Position numbers and translations under genes: made by a program. From Alistipes sp. ZOR0009 (GTDB lineage: Bacteria > Bacteroidota > Bacteroidia > Bacteroidales > ZOR0009): a DNA stretch of 64,000 bases. The notes beneath the pieces were generated by a model. That model had not been told where the DNA came from, searched no databases, and saw nothing but the letters and a program-made list of their open reading frames with translations. The first letter of the stretch is position 1. The number at the start of each line of letters is the position of its first letter. The DNA lies in NCBI RefSeq assembly GCF_000798815.1, contig NZ_JTLD01000004.1, forward strand, positions 124,001 to 188,000, in the 5' to 3' direction. Positions 34,304-44,332 of this stretch are shown here, piece after piece.

Positions 34304-37300
34304 GCTAAAAAAAATAGTTAAACGTCCTCGGATATTCAACCATGGAATAACCATAGTTGGGATATCCCTGCTCCTTTTTCTGGCGACATTCTTTGCACCT
34401 CAGCTCTCGCAGTTTAGCACTTCTGATGCAGACCGCCTCGAGAATATCATAAATAAGCGCCTTGAAACGCTCTCCGAAATTGGAAATAAATGGCTAAACG
34501 ACACGTGCAAAACCGAAAAATCAGCATTTGATTTACTCCCCATAAAAACAATCAACAAGTTCGATAAAGAAAACCTCGCCGTCTATTTTTACGATAGCAC
34601 TCAGCTTGTTGCGTGGAGCAACATCCCTAATTTCCCTTCAGAAATAATACCATCCCTAGATTCAACATTAAAGATGATGAAGTTTAATGATGGATGGTAC
34701 CTTGTTTCTTGTATAGAAAAAAAACAGAAGCTAGCGGTTCTGTCAATCCAAGTTCAATCGGAATATCGAATCAACAATAAGTTCCTCGAAAATAAGTTTA
34801 ATCCAACCTTAGGCATTCCATCGTCCTTTACCTTAACCTCCGAGCCTTGTGGAAAAGAAAACCCGACCCATGAATTTGTAGTACGCCACAAAGGGAAACC
34901 AATATTTGCTTTAAACAAAGGAACCAATCCAGGATATAATCTAACTCTTAAGGATTTCTTCGCCTACCTATCTTTCATACTTCTTATTATCGGATGCTGG
35001 TCGGTGTTTTTTTCGCTTGGATTCGGAAGGAATGCCCGAGTTTTCTTTTTTTCGCTGATTTCCTTCAACCTACTTTTTGCCCTTTCCATCAGCTGGATTT
35101 CCAAATTCTTCACCGATCTATACCTATTTTCTCCAGAACTTTACTCCTCCAATATAGCCCCATCGCTAGGTACGCTTACCATATATGTTTTAGTATTTGT
35201 AGTATCCTGCTCTGTTGCATACTTTCATTATGTCGACTACAAAATACCGAAAAACAAGATGTACAAACCTTATGCGTGGCTATTATCTTTTTTCATAGCA
35301 ACGACTGTTATTTTTGTCAACTATATTATATACAGTCTTGTTAACGATTCAACCATAGCATTTGGAGTTATAAGAATTGCGGAGTTGAGCAGGTATACGC
35401 TTATTACCTATTCCATCATATCGCTGCTGGTTATATCTATTATACTGCTGGTTGGAATTTTCGCTAGGCTATTTGGCTCCTTATCTGCAAAAAATAAGAT
35501 CGTAATACTAGCAGTGCCAATATCCATTGTAAGCCTCATTGCTAAAATAGCCATACCAGAGTTAACCGTCTTCCTGTTTTTTGCCGCGTCAATAGTTACT
35601 TTTTCTATTCTTGTCTTTGTTCTCAAATCCTACCAACGAATTGGAATTGGAAGACTTTCGCTTATAATTGTCGCATGGGCTATTTCTACGGCGATTTGTG
35701 TGAGCCACTTTATTGTTTCGAGAGATACAAAGAATCGCATCGCATTTGCGGAAATGCTGTACAACGAAAATGACCCGATTGTGGAGGCATCGCTACCAGA
35801 TATTACTGAAATGCTAAAGAAGGATGCCACCATTACTAAGCTAATCCAAAATCCGAGCCTTAACGACGACTCCATCTACAACCATATAAAAAACAAGTAT
35901 TTTGGAGGCTACATGAGCCGCTACAGCCTTATTATTACAATATGTCCACTCAATGCAAACCTCTATCTATCTGCTGAAAAGAAAACGACCAACTGTAAGC
36001 AGTACTTCGAAAATTTGTTCTTGCAATCGGGCTCTAAAGTTCCTGACTCCCAGTTTTACTATATCAGGAATTATCCTGGACAAATATCCTACATGGGGTA
36101 TATCGATTATCCTACCCAAAAAGACAAAACAACTCTTTACGTTGAATTTGACGCAAAAACCATCAACAATAATCCTGGATACCCAGAGCTTCTCCTAAAA
36201 AAAGTATTTACCAGAAATAATAACAACGACAAATACGACTACGCGCACTACATGAATGGCGTACTAGCAGCCAAGTACGGCAGCTACTCGTTTCCATCCA
36301 TGATTACCCCCCCAACCTTAAAGCAAAAAACACTACTCGAAAAAGCAAACGGCTACACTCACCTCTACTACCGCTTTGATGAAAACAATACCATGGTAGT
36401 ATCGCGCCCAAACCTCAAGGTTTTCGATATAGCCTCCTGCTTCTCATACATCTTTTTATTTCTCTCATTTTTAGGTCTTATTATCCTAAAACGAAGCCGC
36501 TTCCCCCTTGACGACTCCTTGACGCTTAAAACGTTCAAAGGCAAAATAACCCTATCCTTCATTTTTGTTCTTACCGTAGCGCTGCTGCTAACGGCCGTAG
36601 CCTCGCTAGTTTTTGGTGTGATCAGATTCAACACAACCAAGCAAAAAAACATTCAGGACAAAATGAAAAGCGCAATACCCGCCGTACAAACCGCGCTTAA
36701 CAACCCAAATCCTAATGCGCTATCTACAGAAATGGTAAAAGTTTCAAACTACCTGTATGTCGATGTAAACCTATACAATACCAAAGGAGAACTGTTCGCA
36801 ACTTCGCGCCCCGAAATATTTTATGAAGGACTGCAGGGATTTAAGCTATCGCCCAAGGCGTATAAACAGCTGGTAATTGATCATGACGGCTTCTTTGTAG
36901 ATGAGGAACATGTTGGAAACATGAGCTTCACCTCGTCGTACGCACCTATTTTCGATAATAATGGAGCTCTTAAAGGTTACGTTAACCTGCCCTACTTTAT
37001 GCAGTATAACGATTTACGCAGAGAACTTTATACCATAGCTATAGCCACCATCAACATATTTATCCTGCTACTTCTCCCTGCTATCTTCATTGGAGTTTTG
37101 ATTTCCAACTCCATTACCCGTCCGCTGGCGCTTATTCGGAGCCGAATGAGGACTTTTGACCTCAAAACCAACCCCGACCCTATTCCATACATCAAAAATG
37201 ACGAAATCGGAGATCTTATTGTTGAGTTTAATAAAATGATAAGCCAGCTTGAAGTTAGCGCACAAAAGCTTGCAGCATCCGAGCGGGATATGGCTTGGCG

Positions 37301-37964
37301 CGAAATGGCACGACAAATAGCCCATGAAATCAAGAATCCGCTGACGCCAATGAAGCTTAGCCTCCAGTACCTAATGATGATGAAAAGTAAGAAAGACGAG
37401 CGCTGGCTCGATCAATTTGACAGATATGCCACATCACAAATAGAGCAAATTGACTCGCTCGCAAAAATTGCCTCCGAATTCTCTGATTTTGCCAAAATAA
37501 ACTTCGACGAAAAAACACCTGTATTCGACCTCCGAGAGCTCGTAAACGAAATTTTACCCATTTACGATGGATATCCTAATCTAGAAATCGTCTTTCACAC
37601 CTCCGAAAAAGAGGCATCAATAAAAATAGACAAAGAGCACATGAAGCGTGTTATTGTCAACCTCCTGAAAAATGCGACACAGGCCGTAGATAAGGATAAG
37701 TACTCCCACATATCCGTTAAGGTAGAACGAACCGATAATTTGGTTATCCTCTCGGTAAAGGATGATGGAAAAGGAATGGACGAAGAAGTCAAGCGCAAGA
37801 TTTTCACGCCGAACTTCACTACCAAAACCTCGGGATCGGGATTAGGGCTCGCTATCTCTCGAAACTTACTAGAAACTTATAATGGAAGAATATGGTTTGA
37901 ATCTGAGCTAGGTATTGGCACCACTTTTTTCGTTGAGTTGCCGCTGGCAATCAGCAACGAATAG
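34278..37964 (+). CDS. large NtrY-like membrane histidine kinase
   Basis: A 1228-residue kinase. TM1 is at about 23-42, then an extracytoplasmic segment, seven or eight further helices between 225 and 480, a second extracytoplasmic region, and helices near 715, 755 and 917. HAMP lies at 935-985, the H-box ARQIAHEIKNPLTPMKL with phospho-accepting H1016, and an ATPase domain from about 1110 with DDGKGM and SGSGLGLAIS. NtrY-type H-box sequence is clear. The ATG lies inside rlmH and the overlap is 26 nt; no in-frame ATG follows soon. No response regulator is adjacent, so the partner is unknown. Confidence 0.88.
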   Translation: MENLTTISKLKKIVKRPRIFNHGITIVGISLLLFLATFFAPQLSQFSTSDADRLENIINKRLETLSEIGNKWLNDTCKTEKSAFDLLPIKTINKFDKENLAVYFYDSTQLVAWSNIPNFPSEIIPSLDSTLKMMKFNDGWYLVSCIEKKQKLAVLSIQVQSEYRINNKFLENKFNPTLGIPSSFTLTSEPCGKENPTHEFVVRHKGKPIFALNKGTNPGYNLTLKDFFAYLSFILLIIGCWSVFFSLGFGRNARVFFFSLISFNLLFALSISWISKFFTDLYLFSPELYSSNIAPSLGTLTIYVLVFVVSCSVAYFHYVDYKIPKNKMYKPYAWLLSFFIATTVIFVNYIIYSLVNDSTIAFGVIRIAELSRYTLITYSIISLLVISIILLVGIFARLFGSLSAKNKIVILAVPISIVSLIAKIAIPELTVFLFFAASIVTFSILVFVLKSYQRIGIGRLSLIIVAWAISTAICVSHFIVSRDTKNRIAFAEMLYNENDPIVEASLPDITEMLKKDATITKLIQNPSLNDDSIYNHIKNKYFGGYMSRYSLIITICPLNANLYLSAEKKTTNCKQYFENLFLQSGSKVPDSQFYYIRNYPGQISYMGYIDYPTQKDKTTLYVEFDAKTINNNPGYPELLLKKVFTRNNNNDKYDYAHYMNGVLAAKYGSYSFPSMITPPTLKQKTLLEKANGYTHLYYRFDENNTMVVSRPNLKVFDIASCFSYIFLFLSFLGLIILKRSRFPLDDSLTLKTFKGKITLSFIFVLTVALLLTAVASLVFGVIRFNTTKQKNIQDKMKSAIPAVQTALNNPNPNALSTEMVKVSNYLYVDVNLYNTKGELFATSRPEIFYEGLQGFKLSPKAYKQLVIDHDGFFVDEEHVGNMSFTSSYAPIFDNNGALKGYVNLPYFMQYNDLRRELYTIAIATINIFILLLLPAIFIGVLISNSITRPLALIRSRMRTFDLKTNPDPIPYIKNDEIGDLIVEFNKMISQLEVSAQKLAASERDMAWREMARQIAHEIKNPLTPMKLSLQYLMMMKSKKDERWLDQFDRYATSQIEQIDSLAKIASEFSDFAKINFDEKTPVFDLRELVNEILPIYDGYPNLEIVFHTSEKEASIKIDKEHMKRVIVNLLKNATQAVDKDKYSHISVKVERTDNLVILSVKDDGKGMDEEVKRKIFTPNFTTKTSGSGLGLAISRNLLETYNGRIWFESELGIGTTFFVELPLAISNE

Positions 37965-38009
37965 CATACTGTTTTCTTTTCAGCAGATTCATTTTATGCA
38001 CTAAGAGTT

Positions 38010-38017
38010 TATATTTG
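38010..38017 (+). promoter_or_regulatory. predicted -7 element of cstA
   Basis: TATATTTG at 38010-38017, 44 nt before the cstA ATG, with a weak ATTC 19 nt before it. Lies just past the kinase stop, so cstA may have its own transcript. Confidence 0.4.
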
Positions 38018-38061
38018 TTAGGAGAATTTTAACCTAATCTAAACAAATATACTTCTGGCCT

Positions 38062-39927
38062 ATGAATGCGATGCCATTGGTAATTACCGCTCTTGCCATA
38101 TTTGCGCTAGCTTACCGATTCTATTTTGGCTTTATATCTGCCAAAGTTCTAACACTAAATGATGCCTCAGCAACCCCTTCTGGCAGATTATACGACGGAC
38201 AAAACTATTTTCCCATTTCTAAGTGGGTATTATTCGGTCATCACTTCGCAGCAATTGCGGGGGCAGGCCCACTTGTCGGACCTGTGCTTGCTTGCCAGTT
38301 TGGCTACTTCCCTGGTTTTTTATGGATGCTAATAGGTTCTGTAATGGCAGGTGCCGTTCATGATATTGTAATTTTAACGGCATCCGTCCGTACCGACGGA
38401 AAGTCGCTGGTAGAAATTGTCAAATCTCAAATAAAAAAAACAGGAAGCGTTGTTACCGCATCTATAGCAACCTTTATAATAATTATTATTGCCATGGCAG
38501 GATTAGGGCTAGTTGTAGTCAACGCCTTGGCTGAAAGCTCATGGGGAACATTCACAATTGCGAGCACAATTCCCATAGCCATACTAATGGGTGTTTGGAT
38601 GTATGTTTTTCGAAAAGGGAAAACAGCAGAGGCAACTATTATTGGAGTTTTGCTGCTAAGTGGTGCCGTTATATTCGGAAGATACATCCCTGGCTCTCCG
38701 TTCGAATCTTGGTTTACTTTTGATAAAAAGCAGCTAACCATTATCCTTGCGCTATATGGATTTTTAGCCTCAGTACTTCCTGTTTGGCTCCTTTTATCTC
38801 CTCGCGACTACCTTAGCTCCATCATGAAGCTAGCGGTAATTGGCATGCTAGCCGTTGGAATTATTGTTGTTGCTCCAGAATTAAAAATGCCAGCAGTAAC
38901 TGCATTTATTCATGGAGGCGGCCCAATAATCAAAGGAACTCTTTTCCCTTACCTATTTATAACGATTGCCTGTGGAGCCATCTCCGGATTTCATGCGCTT
39001 GTTAGCTCTGGAACAACGCCCAAAATGGTTATGAAAGAGTCGCATATTCGTCCTATTGCAGCAGGAGCAATGCTAGCCGAAGGAATGGTAAGCATCCTAG
39101 CCCTAATTGCTGCTGCCAGCCTATTCCCGCTCGATTACTTCCAAATTAACCTCTCGCCTGAGAAATTTCAGGAGCTGCTACCGCAACTACAAGCAATGGG
39201 CTTCACCGAAACTGATTTTACGAGGCTTTCTCAAGGAGTTGGCGAGAATATTGCCGGCAGAACAGGGGGCGCCGTATCTCTTGCTGTTGGAATGTCCGAA
39301 ATTTTCTCGAAAATACCTGGAATGAATAGCCTTATGTCCTATTGGTACCACTTTGCCATCATGTTCGAAGCGCTCTTCATTCTAACCACCATAGATGCTG
39401 GGACCCGCATTGCCCGATTCCTTCTTCAGGACATTATGGGTAAGGCGTACAAGCCATTCAGCAACTCCTCCAACCTTGCCGGAAATCTACTGGCAAGCGC
39501 AATTGTTGTCTTTTTTTGGGGATATTTTATTTATACAGGAAGCGTATCGACCATTTGGCCCATGTTTGGAACCGCCAACCAGCTTCTTGCAACCATCGCC
39601 TTGACTGTAGGCACCACCTACATCATCAACCAAGGAAAAGGTCGCTATGCATGGATAACAATTGTACCAATGACTTTTGTAGGCGTAACCACCATATATG
39701 CAGGATTCCTAAACATCATAAACCTATACCTCCCTCTGCTTTCGGATAGCAGCACGCTTACAGTTGGGCTAATAAACCTTACCCTAACTGGAATAATACT
39801 CGCAAGTGTTGTCGTTATTATTGCAGATGCAATTCCGATATGGCTTAAAGGCGCAAAAAAACAGCAGCCACCACAGTCGGTTTCAGATGCAGCAGGAAAT
39901 CCTCAGAAGGAAGATATATTACACTAA
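38062..39927 (+). CDS. cstA: carbon starvation protein CstA
   Basis: Inner-membrane carrier, implicated in pyruvate or peptide uptake during carbon limitation. The 621-residue protein has many hydrophobic helices and the family blocks GHHFAAIAGAGPLVGPVLA near the start, the SGTTPKMV loop and the late FGTANQLLATIALTVGTTY. A polar Gln/Pro tail of about 25 residues ends the protein. It follows the kinase gene by 97 nt, and the kinase may control it, but this is only suggested by proximity. A strong terminator follows. Confidence 0.93.
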   Translation: MNAMPLVITALAIFALAYRFYFGFISAKVLTLNDASATPSGRLYDGQNYFPISKWVLFGHHFAAIAGAGPLVGPVLACQFGYFPGFLWMLIGSVMAGAVHDIVILTASVRTDGKSLVEIVKSQIKKTGSVVTASIATFIIIIIAMAGLGLVVVNALAESSWGTFTIASTIPIAILMGVWMYVFRKGKTAEATIIGVLLLSGAVIFGRYIPGSPFESWFTFDKKQLTIILALYGFLASVLPVWLLLSPRDYLSSIMKLAVIGMLAVGIIVVAPELKMPAVTAFIHGGGPIIKGTLFPYLFITIACGAISGFHALVSSGTTPKMVMKESHIRPIAAGAMLAEGMVSILALIAAASLFPLDYFQINLSPEKFQELLPQLQAMGFTETDFTRLSQGVGENIAGRTGGAVSLAVGMSEIFSKIPGMNSLMSYWYHFAIMFEALFILTTIDAGTRIARFLLQDIMGKAYKPFSNSSNLAGNLLASAIVVFFWGYFIYTGSVSTIWPMFGTANQLLATIALTVGTTYIINQGKGRYAWITIVPMTFVGVTTIYAGFLNIINLYLPLLSDSSTLTVGLINLTLTGIILASVVVIIADAIPIWLKGAKKQQPPQSVSDAAGNPQKEDILH

Positions 39928-39933
39928 AAAAGG

Positions 39934-39965
39934 GATCCCCTAAGTTTTCTACAACCTAGGGGATC
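39934..39965 (+). terminator. terminator of cstA
   Basis: Perfect 9-bp arms (39934-39942 with 39957-39965), followed by a T-rich stretch. It lies 7 nt after the cstA stop. Confidence 0.85.
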
Positions 39966-40016
39966 GCCATCCTTTGTTTTTTATTGCCCACCTTAACCAA
40001 TAGCCCAATAAACAAT

Positions 40017-40024
40017 TATATTTG
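40017..40024 (+). promoter_or_regulatory. predicted -7 element of the glycosyltransferase gene
   Basis: TATATTTG 34 nt before the ATG; no convincing -33 element. Confidence 0.4.
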
Positions 40025-40058
40025 AAAGATATTATTAAAGCAAGAACAAGACGTTACG

Positions 40059-41183
40059 ATGAAAATAGCGGTAAACGCTAAAGCCCTCAACAAGGGAAAT
40101 AGCGATGGCGTTGGTAGATTTACCTACGAAACTTTCAGTAGGATTGTAAAGGCACATCCAGAACATCAGTTCTATTTCATTTTTGATAGAAACTACCAGC
40201 ATAACCACGTTTTTGGACGGAATGTAGAGCCTATCGTTGTTGGACCACCAGCAAAGCATCCGCTGGCTTGGTGGTATTGGCACGAAGTGCTGCTTGCCGA
40301 TCAGCTCAAAAAAATAAAACCGGATGTTTTTGTTGCTCCCGATGGCTTTCTGTCGCTATCAGTACCAACAGCGCAGGTGGCCGTTATTCACGATCTAAGC
40401 TTCGAGCACTATCCCGAACTCGAAAAGTGGGGAAGACGCAAGTATTTCCAGCACTTTTTCCCTCGCTTTGCGGAAAAAGCCAGCCGAATTCTTACCGTAT
40501 CGAACTTCTCCAAGTCCGACATTTGCGGCAGCTACAAAATATCGCCGCACAAAATAGATGTAGCCTACAACGCAGCCGATCCAATATTTGCACCGCTTAC
40601 CCAAAATCAAATAGACGATTTACGCTTCGATTTGACCGACGGATGCCCCTACTTCATATACGTAGGCTCCATTCATCCTCGAAAAAATGTGGGCAGAATG
40701 CTCCGCGCTTTTGATAGGTTTAAGGATGAAACGCCTTCGAACTATAAGTTCCTGATGGTTGGTAATCCAGATTTCAAAGCACCTAAAATCGAAAAGATTT
40801 ACCGAGAGATGCACCACAAAAAGGATGTAATTTTTGCTGGATGGCTATCAAACGAGCACCTCTCTAAAGCAGTTGGTGCTGCGGAAGCGTTGGTTTTCGT
40901 TCCTATATTCGAAGGTTTTGGGATTCCGCTAGTGGAGGCCATGAAAACCAACGTGCCAATTATAACCTCTTCGGTAACCTCGCTGCCCGAAGTGGCTGGC
41001 GATGCGGCCCTACTGGTTGATCCGTTCTCCATCATCGAAATAAAAAATGCCATGACCAAAATGGCTACCGACTATAACTTCCGCAACACGCAAGCATCGT
41101 TGGCCTTTGAAAGAGGGAAGCTTTTTAACTGGGACAACACGGCAAGCTTGCTTTGGAGCACCATTCAAAAGGCAATAGAGTAG
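40059..41183 (+). CDS. GT4-family glycosyltransferase
   Basis: A 374-residue GT-B enzyme that transfers a sugar from a nucleotide donor, most likely to a polysaccharide or envelope glycan. The N-terminal half lacks clear motifs, while the C-terminal half has YVGSIHPRKNVGRML at about 205, the donor-binding region GWLSNEHLSKAV and the EX7E-type EGFGIPLVEA with E285. The acceptor cannot be predicted. It starts a two-gene transcript with rnhB (3 nt apart), a linkage of convenience more than function. Confidence 0.9.
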   Translation: MKIAVNAKALNKGNSDGVGRFTYETFSRIVKAHPEHQFYFIFDRNYQHNHVFGRNVEPIVVGPPAKHPLAWWYWHEVLLADQLKKIKPDVFVAPDGFLSLSVPTAQVAVIHDLSFEHYPELEKWGRRKYFQHFFPRFAEKASRILTVSNFSKSDICGSYKISPHKIDVAYNAADPIFAPLTQNQIDDLRFDLTDGCPYFIYVGSIHPRKNVGRMLRAFDRFKDETPSNYKFLMVGNPDFKAPKIEKIYREMHHKKDVIFAGWLSNEHLSKAVGAAEALVFVPIFEGFGIPLVEAMKTNVPIITSSVTSLPEVAGDAALLVDPFSIIEIKNAMTKMATDYNFRNTQASLAFERGKLFNWDNTASLLWSTIQKAIE

Positions 41184-41186
41184 CCC

Positions 41187-41795
41187 ATGAGTAACCTCCA
41201 ACCCTACTTACATGCCGATTTGCTCGAAGCAGGTTGCGACGAAGCAGGAAGAGGCTGCCTAGCAGGACCTGTGGTTGCTGCGGCAGTAATTCTCCCAAAA
41301 GAATTTGACCTTCCGCTTCTCGACGACTCCAAAAAGCTGAGCCATAAAGTTCGTGAAACGCTAAAAGGGCAAATAAAGGAGCAGGCGCTGGCTTGGGCTG
41401 TAGCCGTTATCGACAACGAAACCATCGACCAAATTAATATTCTCAACGCATCAATTCTGGGGATGCAGCAGGCGGTAGATCAGCTCGCCATCGCCCCCAA
41501 GCTGCTTCTAATTGATGGAAATCGATTTAAAAAGCACCAAGAGTATAACCACCAGTGCGTAGTTGGCGGCGATGCCAAGTTTGCCAGCATTGCCGCAGCC
41601 TCTGTTTTGGCCAAAACCTACAGAGACGAGCTCATGGAAACGCTTCACAACGAGTTTAGCGTATACGATTGGAGTAAGAATAAAGGGTATCCCACCAAAA
41701 AACATAGGGCAGCCATCGTGCTTCATGGCATTAGCCCGTACCACCGCAAATCGTTTAAGCTAACCGACGAGCAACTGAGCATAAAATTCGAATAA
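41187..41795 (+). CDS. rnhB: ribonuclease HII
   Basis: Removes ribonucleotides from DNA and RNA from hybrids. The 202-residue protein has the signature CDEAGRGCLAGPVVAA with metal ligands D18 and E19, a third Asp in LLIDGNRF, and FASIAAASVLAKTYRD near residue 135. The end SPYHRKSFK is normal. It begins 3 nt after the glycosyltransferase stop. RNase HI is encoded 2.5 kb further on, so both types are present. Confidence 0.95.
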   Translation: MSNLQPYLHADLLEAGCDEAGRGCLAGPVVAAAVILPKEFDLPLLDDSKKLSHKVRETLKGQIKEQALAWAVAVIDNETIDQINILNASILGMQQAVDQLAIAPKLLLIDGNRFKKHQEYNHQCVVGGDAKFASIAAASVLAKTYRDELMETLHNEFSVYDWSKNKGYPTKKHRAAIVLHGISPYHRKSFKLTDEQLSIKFE

Positions 41796-41996
41796 GCTTC
41801 AATCATTAGGTTTTCGACCCTTGATCTGTTAAAAATTTAAGCTATTCGCACAAGTTTTTATTTCAAGTTGTGTCCAATACCCGTGTTTGCTGTACATTTA
41901 GGTGGGAGAAAAATCAACCTCCACAATGAAAAGTAACATATATGAACCTCGCAGCATGGCGAGCGACATAGAACCATTGAAAAACAATTTATAAGT

Positions 41997-44129
41997 ATGA
42001 AAAAAATCAGCATTCTGCTAGTTGGGTTGCTGCTTTTCGGCTCTACAACACTAAGAGCAGACGAGGGAATGTGGCTACTTCCCCTAATTGAAAAGCTCAA
42101 CATGAAGGATATGAAAAAGGCTGGGCTTAAGCTTTCGGCCGAAGATATCTACAGCATCAACAAGAGCAGCCTTAAGGACGCCATTGTGATCTTTGGCCGT
42201 GGCTGTACTGGCGAAATGATCTCCGATCAAGGGCTTGTTCTTACCAACCACCACTGTGGATACGGCTCTATCCAACAGCTTAGCTCTGTTGAACACGACT
42301 ACCTAAAGTATGGCTTCTGGGCAATGAGCAAGGGCGAAGAACTTCCTGCACCTGGCCTTACCGTTACCTTCCTCGAAAGAATTCAGGACGTAACCCCAGA
42401 GTTCAACAAGGTGCTTACCCCTTCGATGAGCGAAACTGAGCGTGCAAAAGCCATCGCTGAGCTTAGCAAGAAGCTCTCTGACCAAGCATCGTCGGGCAAG
42501 TTCATTAAAGCGCAGGTTACTCCAATGTATGCCGGCAACCAGTTCTACCTTTTTGTTTACAAGGTGTTCTCCGACGTTCGTCTGGTTGGAACTCCTCCAG
42601 AATCGATTGGTAAATTTGGTGCCGATACCGACAACTGGATGTGGCCTCGTCACACTGGCGACTTCTCGATGTTCCGCGTGTACGCCGATAAGGATGGAAA
42701 TCCTGCCGAATACTCAGCCAACAACGTTCCTTTCAAGCCTAAAAAGCACCTTACCATCTCGCTAAAGGGCGTAAATAAGGGCGACTACACCATGATTATG
42801 GGTAACCCTGGCCGTACCAACCGCTACATGACCTCTTGGGAAATTGAAGAGGTGTTGGGTATCAGCAACCCTAGCCGCATCAAAATTCGTGGCATCCGCC
42901 AAGATATTTGGATGAAGGACATGCAGGCTAACGACACCGTACGCATTCAGTACGCCTCTAAATATGCTGGTTCGTCTAACTACTGGAAGAACTCTATCGG
43001 TATGAGCCGCGGCTTGAAGCGCCTAAAGGTTCACGACAAGAAGGAAGCTCAGGAAGCAGCCTTTACCGCTTGGGTAAACCAGTCGCCAGAAAGAGTTGCC
43101 ACCTACGGTAGCGCCCTTGGCCTAATTAAGGAGGCTGTTCAAGGACGCAAAGACTACTACAACGCTATACAGTACATTGCAGAAAGCATCCGCGGTATAG
43201 AAGTTGTTGGAGCCGCTGCTCGCTACAGCAACATGGCCATTCAAGCCATCGAAAGTAAGAAGGATATGGATAAGGTTAAAGAAGCTGCAGCCGAATTCTA
43301 CAAAGACTACAACGAGGCGCTAGACCGCAAGGTGGCCGTAGCCATGTTCGAAGTTTACAAGAAGGATGTTGCCCCAACCTACTACCCTTCGGTATATACC
43401 GATATCCAAAACAAGTTTAACGGTAGCATCGAGGCATACGTAAACGACCTTTACAACAACTCCATCTTTGCAAACCAAAAGAAGTTTAACGCTTTCCTTG
43501 CCAACCCATCGGTTGACGCAATCAAAAACGACCCAGCTTACCTGGCATCGCAAAGCATCAACACCACCCTTAAGGGCCTTTCTGAAAAGGTTACCCCTTT
43601 TATGGAGAAGCTAACTAAGGGACAACGCGGATATATCGCTGGCCTACTAGACATGGAGAAGGATAAGCCTCACTACCCCGATGCCAACTTCACCATGCGC
43701 TTAACCTACGGCAACGTGCTAGACTACTACCCTGCCGATGCGGTATACTACAACTTCTACACCACCATGGACGGTATCATGGAGAAGGAAGATCCAAACA
43801 ACTGGGAATTCGTAGTGCCAGCCAAGCTTAAGGAGCTATACATGGCCAAAGATTTCGGTCAGTACGCCATGAAAAACGGAAAGATGCCTGTTGCCTTCCT
43901 ATCAAACAACGACATCACCGGTGGTAACTCGGGTAGCCCAATCATGAACGCCAAAGGCGAGCTTATTGGTGCCGCTTTCGACGGTAACTGGGAGGCTATG
44001 AGCGGCGATATCGCCTTCGAACCAGCCCTACAGCGTACCATCAGCGTAGACATCCGCTACGTGCTATTTATTGTAGACAAGTTTGCAGGTGCAAAACACC
44101 TGATCGACGAAATGACTATTGCAAAATAG
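41997..44129 (+). CDS. S46-family dipeptidyl-peptidase, DPP7-like
   Basis: Periplasmic peptidase that releases N-terminal dipeptides. The 710-residue protein has a signal peptide ending near residue 21. The chymotrypsin-like triad is visible: H85 or H86 in TNHHCGYG, probably D222 in RHTGDFS and nucleophile S645 in TGGNSGSP. Eighteen residues after the serine is Gly663; in the known family a Gly here goes with hydrophobic P1 preference (DPP7) and an Arg with acidic preference (DPP11). So DPP7-like specificity is inferred. The codon use is strongly biased, suggesting high expression. A strong terminator follows. Confidence 0.92.
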   Translation: MKKISILLVGLLLFGSTTLRADEGMWLLPLIEKLNMKDMKKAGLKLSAEDIYSINKSSLKDAIVIFGRGCTGEMISDQGLVLTNHHCGYGSIQQLSSVEHDYLKYGFWAMSKGEELPAPGLTVTFLERIQDVTPEFNKVLTPSMSETERAKAIAELSKKLSDQASSGKFIKAQVTPMYAGNQFYLFVYKVFSDVRLVGTPPESIGKFGADTDNWMWPRHTGDFSMFRVYADKDGNPAEYSANNVPFKPKKHLTISLKGVNKGDYTMIMGNPGRTNRYMTSWEIEEVLGISNPSRIKIRGIRQDIWMKDMQANDTVRIQYASKYAGSSNYWKNSIGMSRGLKRLKVHDKKEAQEAAFTAWVNQSPERVATYGSALGLIKEAVQGRKDYYNAIQYIAESIRGIEVVGAAARYSNMAIQAIESKKDMDKVKEAAAEFYKDYNEALDRKVAVAMFEVYKKDVAPTYYPSVYTDIQNKFNGSIEAYVNDLYNNSIFANQKKFNAFLANPSVDAIKNDPAYLASQSINTTLKGLSEKVTPFMEKLTKGQRGYIAGLLDMEKDKPHYPDANFTMRLTYGNVLDYYPADAVYYNFYTTMDGIMEKEDPNNWEFVVPAKLKELYMAKDFGQYAMKNGKMPVAFLSNNDITGGNSGSPIMNAKGELIGAAFDGNWEAMSGDIAFEPALQRTISVDIRYVLFIVDKFAGAKHLIDEMTIAK

Positions 44130-44152
44130 TTCCATACGCGCACATTTTTTTC

Positions 44153-44185
44153 GAGAGGAGGCTCACCAACAGGGAGCCTCCTCTC
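44153..44185 (+). terminator. terminator of the S46 peptidase gene
   Basis: Perfect 12-bp arms (44153-44164 with 44174-44185), followed by CCTTTTTC. Lies 23 nt after the stop. Confidence 0.9.
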
Positions 44186-44319
44186 CCTTTTTCATACCGT
44201 TAGCATCCCCAAGCCATCTCGTGCCATAAAAAGGGCAGCCAGCATTGGAAAGACAGGGCGTACTACAAAATTTAGAGGGCACGTCCACCTCGTCGCACGG
44301 CACAACCACCTCTTTTTTG

Positions 44320-44327
44320 TACCTTTG
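44320..44327 (+). promoter_or_regulatory. predicted -7 element of rnhA
   Basis: TACCTTTG with only 5 nt to the rnhA ATG, which would make the mRNA leaderless if used. No clear -33 element. Confidence 0.4.
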
Positions 44328-44332
44328 CCGGC

